Assembly: GCA_021789435.1 (NCBI GenBank)
Contig: JAJYJO010000020.1
Location: forward strand, 1 to 33,976
DNA from: Chloroflexota bacterium
GTDB lineage: Bacteria > Chloroflexota > Limnocylindria > Limnocylindrales > CSP1-4
DNA: 33,976 nucleotides
Direction of reading: 5' to 3'
The notes under the pieces were generated by a model. It did no database searches, was not told the origin of the DNA, and saw only the letters and a list, made by a program, of their open reading frames with translations. A program made the position numbers and the translations under genes. Shown piece after piece: positions 1-8,370 of the stretch; the first letter of the stretch is position 1; every line of letters starts with the position of its first letter.

Positions 1-1
1 C

Positions 2-619
2 TCCAAGGTCCTGGCCCGCGGCGAGGAGCGGCTGTCCGAGGCGACGCGCCGTGACGTCCACCACGACATCGAGGCCGAGGCCGACCGGCTCTATCGGCTG
101 GTGGAGGACCTCCTGGTCCTCGCCCGCTTCGACGGTCAGCGGCTGACGCTCGGCGACGAACCGGTGCTGTTGCAGCGCCTGGTGCCCGGGGTCGTCGCCT
201 CGGAGAAGGCTCGCTGGCCATCGGCCCGACTCAGACTGGAGGCGCCGCCCGGCCTGCCGACCGTCCGGGCCGACCCGACCTACACCGAGCAGGTCCTGCG
301 CAACCTCCTCACCAATGCCGCCAAGTACGGCCCGCCGGGTGCCGAGATCCGGATCGTGCTGGAGGGCAGCGGGGACGAGGTCCTGGTCCGGGTCCTCGAC
401 GAGGGGCCGGGCTTTCCCGCCGAGAAGGCCGACCTCCTCTTCGACCTGTTCTACCGCAGCCCACTGACCGCCGGGGCGGCCGGCGGGGCCGGCATCGGTC
501 TCTTCGTCTGCCGTCGGCTGGTCCAAGCGATGGGCGGCCGCATCTGGGCGGCCAATCGGCCCGAGGGGGGCGCCGAGTTCGGCTTCAGCCTGCGCACGCT
601 CGTCGAGGACGAGGCGTAA
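2..619 (+). CDS. Sensor histidine kinase, C-terminal part (5' end outside window)
   Basis: The frame is open from the window edge and ends in TAA, giving about 205 residues of a membrane or cytosolic two-component kinase. The N-terminal piece looks like the second helix of a HisKA dimerisation domain (EADRLYRLVEDLLVLARFDG). The HATPase_c domain follows, with N box LRNLLTNAAKYGPPG, G1 box VLDEGPGFP, F box LFDLFYRS and G2 box AGIGLFVCRRLVQAMGG. The phospho-accepting histidine and any sensor domain must lie upstream, outside the window. No response regulator follows directly. The nearest one (7509-8318) is 6.9 kb away on the same strand, so its partner cannot be inferred here. The family call is secure; the signal is unknown. 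Confidence 0.93.
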   Translation, partial: SKVLARGEERLSEATRRDVHHDIEAEADRLYRLVEDLLVLARFDGQRLTLGDEPVLLQRLVPGVVASEKARWPSARLRLEAPPGLPTVRADPTYTEQVLRNLLTNAAKYGPPGAEIRIVLEGSGDEVLVRVLDEGPGFPAEKADLLFDLFYRSPLTAGAAGGAGIGLFVCRRLVQAMGGRIWAANRPEGGAEFGFSLRTLVEDEA

Positions 620-699
620 GGCCCAACCCCCGGCCCCCGTGCCCCGCGCGGAAGAGGCGTGCCGATGGCCGGTGGCTTCCCGCCAGCCCCGGTCGCGCC

Positions 700-1131
700 A
701 GCGGCTTCCCGAGCCGCCGCACCGTTGCCGACGATGCATCCGTCCCAAGACTGATCCGGGCGAAGATTGAACCGGCGAGCGGCCTGGCGCATCTCGTAGG
801 CACGGTGGTCATCGAGCAACTGGAGGGGCTGATCCGCGTGGGGCCTGACGCGTCCGGAGGCACCCAGGAGGCCGAGCGCCGCGTGGCGTTCGAGCAGTTC
901 ACGCAGGTCCGCCTCGAGCGCGCCTATCGTCTGGCCGGCGTCCTGCTCCGCGACCGGGCGGCAGGTCACGCAGCCATCCGACTTCGGCAATGTGGATCTT
1001 GGATCGGTGCGGGTCCTTGGGGGGACGTCTTCGTCGGGGGTCAGGACAGCACGCAGGGCGGTGCACGGCTCTGGGCGCTGCGTCCGGGCACCACGGTGAG
1101 GTGAGCCCCCGACGGTTCGACGCCGCAGTCA
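700..1131 (-). pseudogene. Possible decayed or unrecognised small gene, minus strand
   Basis: The minus-strand frame is open from a stop at 1131-1129 down past 700. Between about 1060 and 730 its codon choice is like the real genes (CTC GAG GCG GAC CTG and similar) and the translation looks globular (segments ALEADLRELLERHAALGL and DDHRAYEMRQAARRFNLRP). There is a CxxC pair (CVTC) near its start. There is no ATG or GTG at the front, only a TTG at 990. The frame runs on into the end of the kinase gene without a sensible stop, ending at 451. I recognise no family. It may be a remnant that lost its start and stop, or a chance frame. Confidence 0.3.
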
Positions 1132-1226
1132 GGGGGTCGTGCTGCGAAGGATTCACGAGACCCCCTCCCACCAAGTCCCCCCGGCGTCGGGATCGGCCCG
1201 GGCTGGCGGACCGCCGCCCCGTCCGA

Positions 1227-1232
1227 TAGGCT
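1227..1232 (+). promoter_or_regulatory. -10-like hexamer TAGGCT for ligD
   Basis: TAGGCT lies 9 nt before the GTG start of ligD, matching the TAnnnT pattern seen before many genes in this window. Transcription would start at or within about 3 nt of the GTG, so the mRNA would be nearly leaderless. No clear -35 is visible. Confidence 0.4.
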
Positions 1233-1241
1233 CGCCGCGTC

Positions 1242-3983
1242 GTGAGCCTCGAGCGCTACCAGCAGAAGCGCGACTTCACCCGGACGCCCGAGCCGGCCGG
1301 GTCCGTTCCGGGACCCGCGCCGGGCGCTGGCGGCGGTCGCTTCGTCGTCCAGCGCCACCGCGCCAGACGCCTCCATTACGACTTCCGGCTCGAGATCGAC
1401 GGCGTGCTCGCCAGCTGGGCGGTTCCGCGCGGCCCGACGCTGGACCCTGCCGCCCGCCGGATGGCCGTCCACGTCGAGGACCACCCGCTCGGCTACTTCG
1501 ACTTCGAGGGCCTGATCCCGGCCGGCGAGTACGGCGCGGGCGACGTCATCGTCTGGGACTGGGGCCGTTTCTCGCCGGAGGGATCGCCCGACCCCGCCGC
1601 CGCCGTCCGGGCGGGCGAGCTCAAGTTCCGGCTCGAAGGGCGGAAGCTGCGGGGGAGCTTCGTCCTGGTCCGCACCCGAGCGGGCGGAAGGGGTGGCCGG
1701 GAAGGCCGCGAGGACTGGCTCCTGATCAAGCACCGCGACGCCGATGCGGCACCCGGCTGGGACCCGGAAGCCCAGCCGCGCTCCGTCAAGACCGGCCGGA
1801 CCAACGACGAGGTGCGGGCCGGGGCGCCGGCCAGAATCGAGGCCGCCCCACCGCCGGTCGGGCCACTCGATCAGCCGTCCGGCGGGCTGTCCGCCGAGCC
1901 GCCCGGCTCACGTCGGGCTCCGATGCCCGCCTTCGTCGAACCGATGAAGGCCACCCTGGCCGACCGGCCGTTCAGCGACCCGGCGTGGCTCTTCGAGGTG
2001 AAGTGGGACGGCTACCGCGTCGAGGCGGTCGTCCGGGACGGCCGCGTCCGCCTGTGGACGCGCAACGGCCAGGACGCGGCCGCCTACTTCCCCGAGCTGG
2101 CGGGCCCACCGACCTGGATCGGTGCCGGCGAGGCCATCGTCGACGGCGAGGTGGTCGCCCTCGACGAGGCCGGCCTGCCGCGCTTCAGCCTGCTCCAGGA
2201 GCGCCTGGGCGGGATCCGCTCCGGCGGGAGTCGCCCGGGCCGGCTCGCCTACCAGGTCTTCGACCTCCTCTACCTCGACGGTCGCAGCCTCCTCCAGACG
2301 CCGCTCGAGGAGCGGAAGCGACTCCTCCGCCGGGTCCTGCGCGACGACCCGACGGTGGTCTACGCGGGCCACGTCGCGGCGGACGGCGAGGCGTTCTTCG
2401 CCGCCGCCGGGGAGCGTGGCCTGGAGGGCATGGTGGCCAAGCTCCGGGTCGGCCACTACGAACCCGGCCGGCGCTCGGCCACGTGGCTGAAGATCAAGCG
2501 CTGGACGGAGCAGGAGGTGGTGGTCGGCGGCTGGTTGCCGCGCCGGGGATCGGCGAGCGACATCGGCTCGCTCGTGGTCGGGGTCTACGACGACGGCCGG
2601 CTGGTCCCCGCCGGGAGTGTCGGGTCGGGCCTGGACGCGCGGACGCGGGCCGGGCTGCTGGACCGGCTGCGCCCGCTGGAGCAACCCACGCCGCCGTTCG
2701 ATCCCGCGCCGCGGCTCGGCGGCGTCCACTGGACGGCGCCGCGGCTGGTCGTCCGCGTCTCCTTCGCCGAATGGACCAGGGACGGGCGCCTCCGCCAGCC
2801 GACCTTCCGGGGCCTGGATCCGGGGCGCGACCCGGCCGCCGTCCGCCGCGAGCGACCGACGCCGACCGCCGCGGCCCGCCGCGCCGCCCGGCCGATCGCC
2901 GCTTCGGGGCCGGGTGCCGCTCCCGAGCGGGGCGCCGTGGCGGAGGCATCACCCCCCGGGCCGGAGCCTCCCGGGCCGGAGGCCGCCGTGGGGGAGCCCA
3001 CCGGGCCGGAGCCACCGGTCGAGGAACCGCCGGTCGAGGAACCGGCCCGGTCCGCCACACCCGCCGAGCTGGCCGCGCTCGATGCGCTCCCCGCGTCGGG
3101 AACCTGGCTCGTGGGCGGTCATCACCTGCGCCTGACGAACCTCGACAAGGTCCTCTTCCCGGAGGGCGCGATCACCAAGCGGGACGTGGTCCGCTACTTC
3201 GCCGAGATCGCCCCGGTCCTGCTGCCTCACCTGGCCGGGCGGCCCCTCAACCTCCATCGCTTCCCGGACGGCGCGACGGGCTCCGGGTTCTGGCAGAAGG
3301 ACATTCCCCGGGCGGCACCGGGCTGGCTCCGGCGCTGGCGGGAGACCGGGGTGGAGGGCCGAGGCGCCAACACTCACCTGGTCGCCGACGGGGTCGCCGC
3401 CCTGGCCTGGCTGGCCAACCTGGCCGCCTTCGAGATCCACGCCTGGACCTCCACGGCGGAGGCCCCGGACCGGCCGAGCTACGCGCTGATCGACATCGAT
3501 CCCGGAGACCGGACGACCTGGGATGAAGTCCTGGCCCTCTCGCGGCTCTACCGCGCGGCGCTGGCGCACCTGGGCGTGCGCGGCTTCCCCAAGGTCACCG
3601 GCCGGCGGGGCATCCAGGTCTGGATCCCGGTCGTGCCGCGCTACGGCTTCGGCGAGATCAGCGCCTGGGTCGAGGCGCTGTCGCGGGCGGTCGGGTCGGC
3701 CGTCCCGGACCTGGTCTCGTGGGAGTGGGAGAAGGCCCGGCGGGGTGGGCTGGCGCGCCTGGACTACACCCAGAACGCGCCCAACAAGACGCTGGTCGCG
3801 CCGTACGCCGTCCGGCCCGCCCCGGCGGGTCCGGTCTCGGCCCCGATCGCCTGGGACGAGCTGGACGACCCGGCCCTCCGCCCGGACGGCTGGACGATCC
3901 GGACGATCCTGGGCCGCGTCCGGGAGCGGGGCGACCTTTTCGCCGGCGCCCTGCGCGATGCCCAGGAGCTGCCCCGGCTCTGA
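1242..3983 (+). CDS. ligD: ATP-dependent DNA ligase D (PE-LIG-POL), non-homologous end joining
   Basis: 913 residues, GTG start. LigD trims, fills and seals double-strand breaks, normally recruited by Ku. The N-terminal 3'-phosphoesterase domain (about 8-165) keeps the active-site set H39, H45, D47, R49, H81 and Y85, each three residues off the Pseudomonas numbering. The ligase domain (about 228-530) has the adenylated lysine K254 in EVKWDGYR, then DGEVVALD, EGMVAKL near 395 and WLKIKR near 415. A Pro/Gly/Glu-rich linker (about 535-615) carries repeated PPVEEP units. The primase-polymerase domain (about 625-905) has D751-x-D753 in IDIDPGD, TGRRGIQVWIP and D841 in LDYTQN. The domain order is that of Pseudomonas, not Mycobacterium. 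No ku gene is in the window. It converges on aceE. Confidence 0.97.
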   Translation: MSLERYQQKRDFTRTPEPAGSVPGPAPGAGGGRFVVQRHRARRLHYDFRLEIDGVLASWAVPRGPTLDPAARRMAVHVEDHPLGYFDFEGLIPAGEYGAGDVIVWDWGRFSPEGSPDPAAAVRAGELKFRLEGRKLRGSFVLVRTRAGGRGGREGREDWLLIKHRDADAAPGWDPEAQPRSVKTGRTNDEVRAGAPARIEAAPPPVGPLDQPSGGLSAEPPGSRRAPMPAFVEPMKATLADRPFSDPAWLFEVKWDGYRVEAVVRDGRVRLWTRNGQDAAAYFPELAGPPTWIGAGEAIVDGEVVALDEAGLPRFSLLQERLGGIRSGGSRPGRLAYQVFDLLYLDGRSLLQTPLEERKRLLRRVLRDDPTVVYAGHVAADGEAFFAAAGERGLEGMVAKLRVGHYEPGRRSATWLKIKRWTEQEVVVGGWLPRRGSASDIGSLVVGVYDDGRLVPAGSVGSGLDARTRAGLLDRLRPLEQPTPPFDPAPRLGGVHWTAPRLVVRVSFAEWTRDGRLRQPTFRGLDPGRDPAAVRRERPTPTAAARRAARPIAASGPGAAPERGAVAEASPPGPEPPGPEAAVGEPTGPEPPVEEPPVEEPARSATPAELAALDALPASGTWLVGGHHLRLTNLDKVLFPEGAITKRDVVRYFAEIAPVLLPHLAGRPLNLHRFPDGATGSGFWQKDIPRAAPGWLRRWRETGVEGRGANTHLVADGVAALAWLANLAAFEIHAWTSTAEAPDRPSYALIDIDPGDRTTWDEVLALSRLYRAALAHLGVRGFPKVTGRRGIQVWIPVVPRYGFGEISAWVEALSRAVGSAVPDLVSWEWEKARRGGLARLDYTQNAPNKTLVAPYAVRPAPAGPVSAPIAWDELDDPALRPDGWTIRTILGRVRERGDLFAGALRDAQELPRL

Positions 3984-3989
3984 CGGACC

Positions 3990-4013
3990 GGCGCGCTCCG
4001 TGATCGGCGCGCC
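3990..4013. terminator. Hairpin between convergent ligD and aceE
   Basis: A perfect 7-bp stem GGCGCGC / GCGCGCC with a 10-nt loop lies 7 bp after the ligD stop and 19 bp from the aceE stop. It could end both transcripts. There is no T-run on either side, so this rests only on symmetry and position. Confidence 0.35.
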
Positions 4014-4031
4014 CCGGAACCGGGCCGCCGG

Positions 4032-6710
4032 CTAGAGGCTCCGCGGATCGACCGCGTCCGGGTCCACGCCCAGCTCCTTGAAGGCGCGACCGGCCTCCTT
4101 CGGCGGCAGCTCCCCACAGCGGACGAGGGCGGAGAGCCCGGCCGCCGCGATGTGCGGCGGGTCGATCTCGAAGTAGGCCCGGAGTGCCTCGCGGGTGTCG
4201 CTGCGGCCGAAGCCGTCGGTGCCCAGCGAGAGGTAGCCGGCGGGCAGCCAGCGGGCGACCATGTCGGGGACGGCCCGGATCCAGTCGGTGGCGGCCACGA
4301 CCGGACCACCCTCCGGCCCCAGCAGGCTGGTCACGCGGGTGACGCGCGGCCGTCCCCCGGGGTGCAGCCGGTTGTGTCGCTCGGCGTCCAGGGCGTCCGC
4401 CCGCAGGCGCTGGAACGACGGCGCGCTGTAGACCTCGGCCGCCACGCCGTAGCGCTCGGCCAGGAGATCCGCCGCGGCGACGACCTGCTGGAGGATCGAG
4501 CCGGAGCCGACCAGCCGCAGCTGGTGGCGCCCCCCGTTCGGGGCTGGCCGGAGCCGGTAGAGGCCGCCGACGATCTGCTCGTCGGTCAGCCCGTCCGGCC
4601 GCGCCGGCTGGGCGTAGTTCTCGTTGTAGAGGGCGACGTAGTAGAAGACGTCCTCCCCGCGGACGTACATCCGCTCGATGCCGTCCCGCAAGATGGCGGC
4701 CAGCTCGTAGGCGTAGGCCGGGTCGTAGGCCCGGATGTTGGGGATGTTGGCGGCGAGCGCCAGGGAATGGCCGTCGTCGTGCTGGAGCCCCTCGCCGTGG
4801 AGAGTGGTCCGGCCGGCGGTGGCGCCCATCAGGAAGCCGCGCCCCCGCGCGTCTCCGAAGGCCCACATCTGGTCGCCCGTCCGCTGGAAGCCGAACATCG
4901 AGTAGAAGATGTAGAAGGGCACGACCGGCTCGCCGAGCGTCGCGTACGCGGTGCCGGCGGCCTGGAAGCTGGCCATCGCGCCGGCCTCGGTGATCCCCTC
5001 CTCCAGGACCTGGCCATCGGTCGCCTCGCGATAGGAGAGGACCAGGTTGGAGTCGACCGGCTCGTAGCGCTGGCCCAGCGCCGCGTAGATGCCGACCTCC
5101 TTGAAGAGCGGGTCGAGGCCGAAGGTGCGCGCCTCGTCGGGCACCACGGGGACGATCCGCTTCCCGATCCCCGGATCGCGAACCAGGTTGCGCAGCAGCC
5201 GGCCGAACGCCATCGTCGTCGAGACGGGCACTTCGCTCCCGGAGGCGAACTCGGCATCCACCTTCGGCTCCGGCGAGGGCAGCGGCCGGCTCCGGACGAC
5301 CCGCTTCGGCAGGCTCCCGCCGAGCGCCCGGCGCCGCTCGAGCATGTAGCGGACCTCTTCGGAGTCCATTCCCGGGTGGTAGTAGGGCGCCTCCTTCAGC
5401 CGGTCGTCGGGGATCGGCAGCTCCAGGCGGTCGCGGAAGACCTTCAGCTCGGCTTCGGAGAGCTTCTTGGCCTGGTGGGTGATGTTGCGGCCCTCGACGC
5501 CCGGGCCGAGGGTCCAGCCCTTGATCGTCTTGGCCAGGATCGCCGTGGGCGCGCCCCGGTACTCGGTCGCCGCCCGGTAGGCGGCGTAGAGCTTGCGGTA
5601 GTCGTGGCCGCCCCGGCGCAGGTGGGTCAGGTCGTCATCGGAGAGGTGGTCCACCAGGCGACGCAGGCGGGGGTCCGGGCCGAAGAAGTGCTCGCGGATG
5701 TAGGCGCCGCCGGCGACGGAGAACTTCTGGAACTCGCCGTCGAGTGTCTCGTTCATCTTGTTGACGAGCAGGCCATCGACGTCGCGGGCCAGCAGCTCGT
5801 CCCACTCGCGGCCCCAGATGACCTTGATCACGTTCCAGCCGGCGCCCCGGAAGAGCCCCTCCAGCTCCTGGATGATCTTGCCGTTGCCGCGGACCGGTCC
5901 GTCGAGCCGCTGCAGGTTGCAGTTGACGACGAAGGTCAGGTTGTCGAGGCCTTCGCGGGCGGCCAGGCTCAGGCCGGCCAGCGACTCCGGCTCGTCCATC
6001 TCGCCGTCGCCGAGGAAGGCCCAGACGCGGCTCCCGGAGGTGTCGGCCAGGCCCCGGTTCTGGAGGTAGCGGTTGAACCGGGCCTGGTAGATGGCGGCCA
6101 GGGGACCGAGCCCCATCGAGACCGTCGGGAACTCCCAGAAGTCGGGCAGACTGCGGGGGTGGGGGTAGGAGCTCAGGCCGGCGGCGCCCGAGACCTCGCG
6201 GCGGAAGTGGTCGAGCCGGTCCTCGCTCAGGCGGCCCTCCAGGAAGGCCCGCGCGTACATGCCGGGAGCGGCATGCCCCTGGAAGAAGATCTGGTCGCCC
6301 GGCCCTCCGTCGTCCTTGCCGCGGAAGAAGTGGTTGAAGCCGACCTCATACAGGCTGGCGGCGGAGGCGTAGGTCGCCAGGTGGCCGCCGATGCCCGGGA
6401 AGCGGGTGTTGGCCCGCAGGACCATGGCCACGGCGTTCCAGCGGACCAGCCGGCGGATGCGCCGCTCCAGCGCCTCGTCGCCGGGGAAGAACGGCTCCTG
6501 CTCGGGGCTGATGGTGTTGATGTAGCGGGTCTGGGTCAGGGGCGGGAGCCCGACGTGGAGCTGGCGGGCACGCTTGAGCAGCTTGTAGACCAGGAAGCGG
6601 GCACGCTCGGGACCCTCGATCTCCACCACCTGGTCGAGCGAATCGAGCCATTCCTGGGTCTCTGCCGGATCGATGTCGGGCAGCTGGTGCTTGAACTCGT
6701 CGAAGTACAT
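4032..6710 (-). CDS. aceE: Pyruvate dehydrogenase E1 component, homodimeric type
   Basis: 892 residues, close to the 887 of E. coli AceE. It decarboxylates pyruvate with thiamine diphosphate and passes the acetyl group to the lipoyl E2 subunit in the cytosolic PDH complex. The ThDP/Mg motif GDGEMDEPES begins near residue 234, the expected place. Other family landmarks are RYINTISPEQEP, GHAAPGMYARAF, PHPRSLPDFWEFPTVSMGLG and the transketolase-like region with EGITEAGAM and YYVALYNENYAQP. ATG at 6710 has a GGAG 7-8 nt upstream (6721-6718). No E2 or E3 gene is adjacent. The DUF2255-type gene ends 40 bp upstream on the same strand, so the two may share a transcript. Confidence 0.97.
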   Translation of the reverse strand: MYFDEFKHQLPDIDPAETQEWLDSLDQVVEIEGPERARFLVYKLLKRARQLHVGLPPLTQTRYINTISPEQEPFFPGDEALERRIRRLVRWNAVAMVLRANTRFPGIGGHLATYASAASLYEVGFNHFFRGKDDGGPGDQIFFQGHAAPGMYARAFLEGRLSEDRLDHFRREVSGAAGLSSYPHPRSLPDFWEFPTVSMGLGPLAAIYQARFNRYLQNRGLADTSGSRVWAFLGDGEMDEPESLAGLSLAAREGLDNLTFVVNCNLQRLDGPVRGNGKIIQELEGLFRGAGWNVIKVIWGREWDELLARDVDGLLVNKMNETLDGEFQKFSVAGGAYIREHFFGPDPRLRRLVDHLSDDDLTHLRRGGHDYRKLYAAYRAATEYRGAPTAILAKTIKGWTLGPGVEGRNITHQAKKLSEAELKVFRDRLELPIPDDRLKEAPYYHPGMDSEEVRYMLERRRALGGSLPKRVVRSRPLPSPEPKVDAEFASGSEVPVSTTMAFGRLLRNLVRDPGIGKRIVPVVPDEARTFGLDPLFKEVGIYAALGQRYEPVDSNLVLSYREATDGQVLEEGITEAGAMASFQAAGTAYATLGEPVVPFYIFYSMFGFQRTGDQMWAFGDARGRGFLMGATAGRTTLHGEGLQHDDGHSLALAANIPNIRAYDPAYAYELAAILRDGIERMYVRGEDVFYYVALYNENYAQPARPDGLTDEQIVGGLYRLRPAPNGGRHQLRLVGSGSILQQVVAAADLLAERYGVAAEVYSAPSFQRLRADALDAERHNRLHPGGRPRVTRVTSLLGPEGGPVVAATDWIRAVPDMVARWLPAGYLSLGTDGFGRSDTREALRAYFEIDPPHIAAAGLSALVRCGELPPKEAGRAFKELGVDPDAVDPRSL

Positions 6711-6750
6711 GTGGTGGCTCCAGGATCTGCGGGGACGCCGCCCGGGTGGG

Positions 6751-7122
6751 CTAGACGGGCACCAGGCGGAGCGTTGCCGGGACGACCTCCGGTCGGAGCA
6801 GGAGCGGCGTCGACGGATCGTCCGCGTATTTGCGGACGAAGCCGGCGCTGGCGCGCTCGACCGAGGCAGGATCGTCCGCGGGGACGACCCGGACCGGGAT
6901 GCTCCGGTCTCCGGCGATGAGGGTCGCCGTGCGCTCGGCGACCGCTTCGCGGTACCAGCGGCCGCGCTCTCCGTGAACCGAACGGACGAAGAGATCGGGC
7001 CCGTCGACCACGATCCAGATGATCACCCGGTGGGTGATTCCGTCCGGGCCACGGGTCTCGATCTCGACCTCCTCGGTCGCGTCGAGCGTCGCGAGGGCCC
7101 CCAGCGGGAGGGCAGGGATCAT
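6751..7122 (-). CDS. DUF2255-family protein, possible flavin/deazaflavin split-barrel fold
   Basis: 123 residues. The core matches what I know of DUF2255: an EVEIETRGPDG strand, then THRVIIWIVVDGPDLFVRSV, then HGERGRWYREAV and a C-terminal LLRPEVVPATLRLVPV. The W-x-V-V-D-G ... V-R-S ... G-R-W-Y-R pattern resembles F420- or FMN-binding split-barrel enzymes, so a redox role is possible but only inferred. I chose the ATG at 7122 because a TACCCT -10-like element ends 6 nt before it. An in-frame ATG at 7140 would add six residues, and one at 7161 would add 13, both inside the tandem repeat. No signal peptide or membrane segment. It may be co-transcribed with aceE. Confidence 0.8.
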   Translation of the reverse strand: MIPALPLGALATLDATEEVEIETRGPDGITHRVIIWIVVDGPDLFVRSVHGERGRWYREAVAERTATLIAGDRSIPVRVVPADDPASVERASAGFVRKYADDPSTPLLLRPEVVPATLRLVPV

Positions 7123-7126
7123 GGTC

Positions 7127-7184
7127 AGAGGGTAGTCCATCCGCGGCAGAGGGTAGTCCATCCGCGGGCGAGGGTCGTCCGCGG
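7127..7184. repeat. 21-bp tandem repeat, two exact copies (one mismatch at the end) plus a decayed third
   Basis: Unit 1 is 7127-7147 and unit 2 is 7148-7168. They differ only in the last base. A degenerate partial copy follows at about 7169-7184. Read on the minus strand, each full unit contains ATGGACTACCCTCT, so both the -10-like TACCCT (7134-7129 and 7155-7150) and an in-frame ATG are duplicated. The period is two helical turns. Confidence 0.85.
7129..7134 (-). promoter_or_regulatory. -10-like hexamer TACCCT for the DUF2255 gene
   Basis: It reads TACCCT on the minus strand, then CTGACC, then ATG at 7122. The 6-nt spacing would place the transcription start on the A of the ATG, a leaderless mRNA. 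A second copy lies at 7155-7150 through the tandem repeat. Confidence 0.45.
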
Positions 7185-7428
7185 ACGAGCCGCGGGACGA
7201 GTCGCGAACGGGCAACCGTGCCGCCGCCGTAGCGTCCGCACCCGCGATTGCAATGCGCCTTTGATGCTTCCCGCCCGTCCGCCCGAGCATGCTGGGCCCG
7301 GCGCGGCCACGGGCTGCCGCGCTGGGCCGCCCGTCCGCGCGGCGACTCGGGTGCGCGGGGGCCGGAGGCGGCTGTGGCCCGCAACGGGCCGGCGCCGAAC
7401 CGGCGGTGAGCGCCGGGATGGCGCAGCA

Positions 7429-7434
7429 TAGGCT
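7429..7434 (+). promoter_or_regulatory. -10-like hexamer TAGGCT for the response regulator
   Basis: TAGGCT lies 74 bp before the GTG at 7509, implying a leader of roughly 68 nt. The gene also has a strong ribosome binding site (GGAGG, 7496-7500), so this is a conventional leadered message. No good -35 is seen. Confidence 0.35.
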
Positions 7435-7508
7435 CGACAGCCGCGAGGTCACACGCGTCGCCGGCCGGCACCCGGGCGGGGGCGCGGGCCGACATGGAGG
7501 CATGATCG

Positions 7509-8318
7509 GTGAGTACACAGCCCCTGGTCCTCGTCGCCGACGACGAGCCCCGGATCACCAAGCTGGTTTCGATCGCCCTCAACGACGAGGGCTTCCGGGT
7601 CGTGACCGCCGGCGGCGGGGAGGAGGCGCTGGCCAAGGCCGAGGAGATCCGGCCGGACATCGTCCTGCTGGACATCGTCATGCCCGACCTGGACGGGATC
7701 GAGGTGATGCGCCAGCTGCGCGAGCTGCGGCCGGTCCCGGTGATCCTGCTGACCGCCAAGGGCTCCACGGCGGACAAGGCCAAGGGCCTGGACCTGGGCG
7801 CCGACGACTACGTGGCCAAGCCCTTCCATCCGGACGAGCTGGCGGCCCGCGTCCGGTCCGTCCTCCGCCGCGCCTCGGGCTCGGCCCCAGGGGCCGGGGT
7901 CATCGCCTTCGACGACGTTGAGATCGACCTCGAGCGCCGGATGGTCACCCGTGGCGGCGAGCTGGTCCAACTCTCACGGACGGAGTGGCTGCTGCTCCAG
8001 CACCTGGCCGCCAACGCCGGCAAGGTGGTCCTCCACACGGAGCTCCTCACCAAGGTCTGGGGCCCGGAGTACCGCGACGACCTCCAGTATCTGCGGGTCT
8101 GGGTCAGCCGGGTCCGTCGCAAGCTCGGTGCCAAGCCGGGCGAGCCGGGCCGGATCAAGACGTTCCAGGGCATCGGCTACCTCCTCGACATCGACGGCGC
8201 CCGGGCGGACGCCGCGGCGGCAGCCAGCCCGGCGCAGGGGTCGGCCGCGCCGCCCCGAAACGACGACGATGCCGATCGGGCCGTGCCCGGGGAACCCGCC
8301 GGCGCAGCCCGCTCCTGA
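7509..8318 (+). CDS. OmpR/KdpE-type response regulator
   Basis: 269 residues, GTG start with GGAGG 8 nt upstream. The receiver domain (about 5-120) has the acidic pair D11-D12, phospho-acceptor D55 in VLLDIVMPD, T82 and K104 in AKPF. The winged-helix DNA-binding domain (about 130-230) has LSRTEWLLLQHLA, the KVWGPEY turn, and YLRVWVSRVRRKLG with GIGYLLD at the end. The WGPEY/YLRVWVSRVRRKLG pattern is most like KdpE. The last 40 residues are Ala/Pro/Asp-rich and probably disordered. No kdp genes or adjacent kinase are present, so the regulon is unknown. The 11-bp-spaced direct repeat at 8711-8730 is the kind of site this family binds. Confidence 0.95.
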   Translation: MSTQPLVLVADDEPRITKLVSIALNDEGFRVVTAGGGEEALAKAEEIRPDIVLLDIVMPDLDGIEVMRQLRELRPVPVILLTAKGSTADKAKGLDLGADDYVAKPFHPDELAARVRSVLRRASGSAPGAGVIAFDDVEIDLERRMVTRGGELVQLSRTEWLLLQHLAANAGKVVLHTELLTKVWGPEYRDDLQYLRVWVSRVRRKLGAKPGEPGRIKTFQGIGYLLDIDGARADAAAAASPAQGSAAPPRNDDDADRAVPGEPAGAARS

Positions 8319-8370
8319 GCGATCGGCCTGTCGGCCGGTCGACCAGCCAGGGCCTGGACTGCCGGGCCAG

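Larger units (their letters stand above)
620..1241. other. 622-bp spacer between kinase fragment and ligD
   Basis: No intact gene is convincing here. The minus strand carries a coding-like stretch, described as a separate entry, that lacks a good start. The last 20 bases hold a -10-like hexamer for ligD. I see no hairpin worth calling a terminator for the kinase gene and no tRNA. Confidence 0.5.
7123..7508. other. 386-bp divergent promoter region (DUF2255 gene / response regulator)
   Basis: The interval separates two divergently transcribed genes. Its left end is a 21-bp tandem repeat carrying the minus-strand -10 element. Its right end carries a -10-like TAGGCT and a Shine-Dalgarno for the response regulator. 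The middle, about 7190-7420, shows no gene-like frame and no clear hairpin. Confidence 0.6.

Noticed and set aside
1139-3526. A long Arg/Pro-rich frame overlapping ligD on the same strand
   Set aside because: The translation is low-complexity Arg/Pro/Gly, as expected for a shifted frame of a GC-rich gene, and LigD motifs are all in the other frame.
4152-6920. A 922-residue open frame on the plus strand opposite aceE
   Set aside because: It is exactly antisense to the well-matched AceE, has no family motif, and is explained by GC-rich codons leaving few stops on the other strand.
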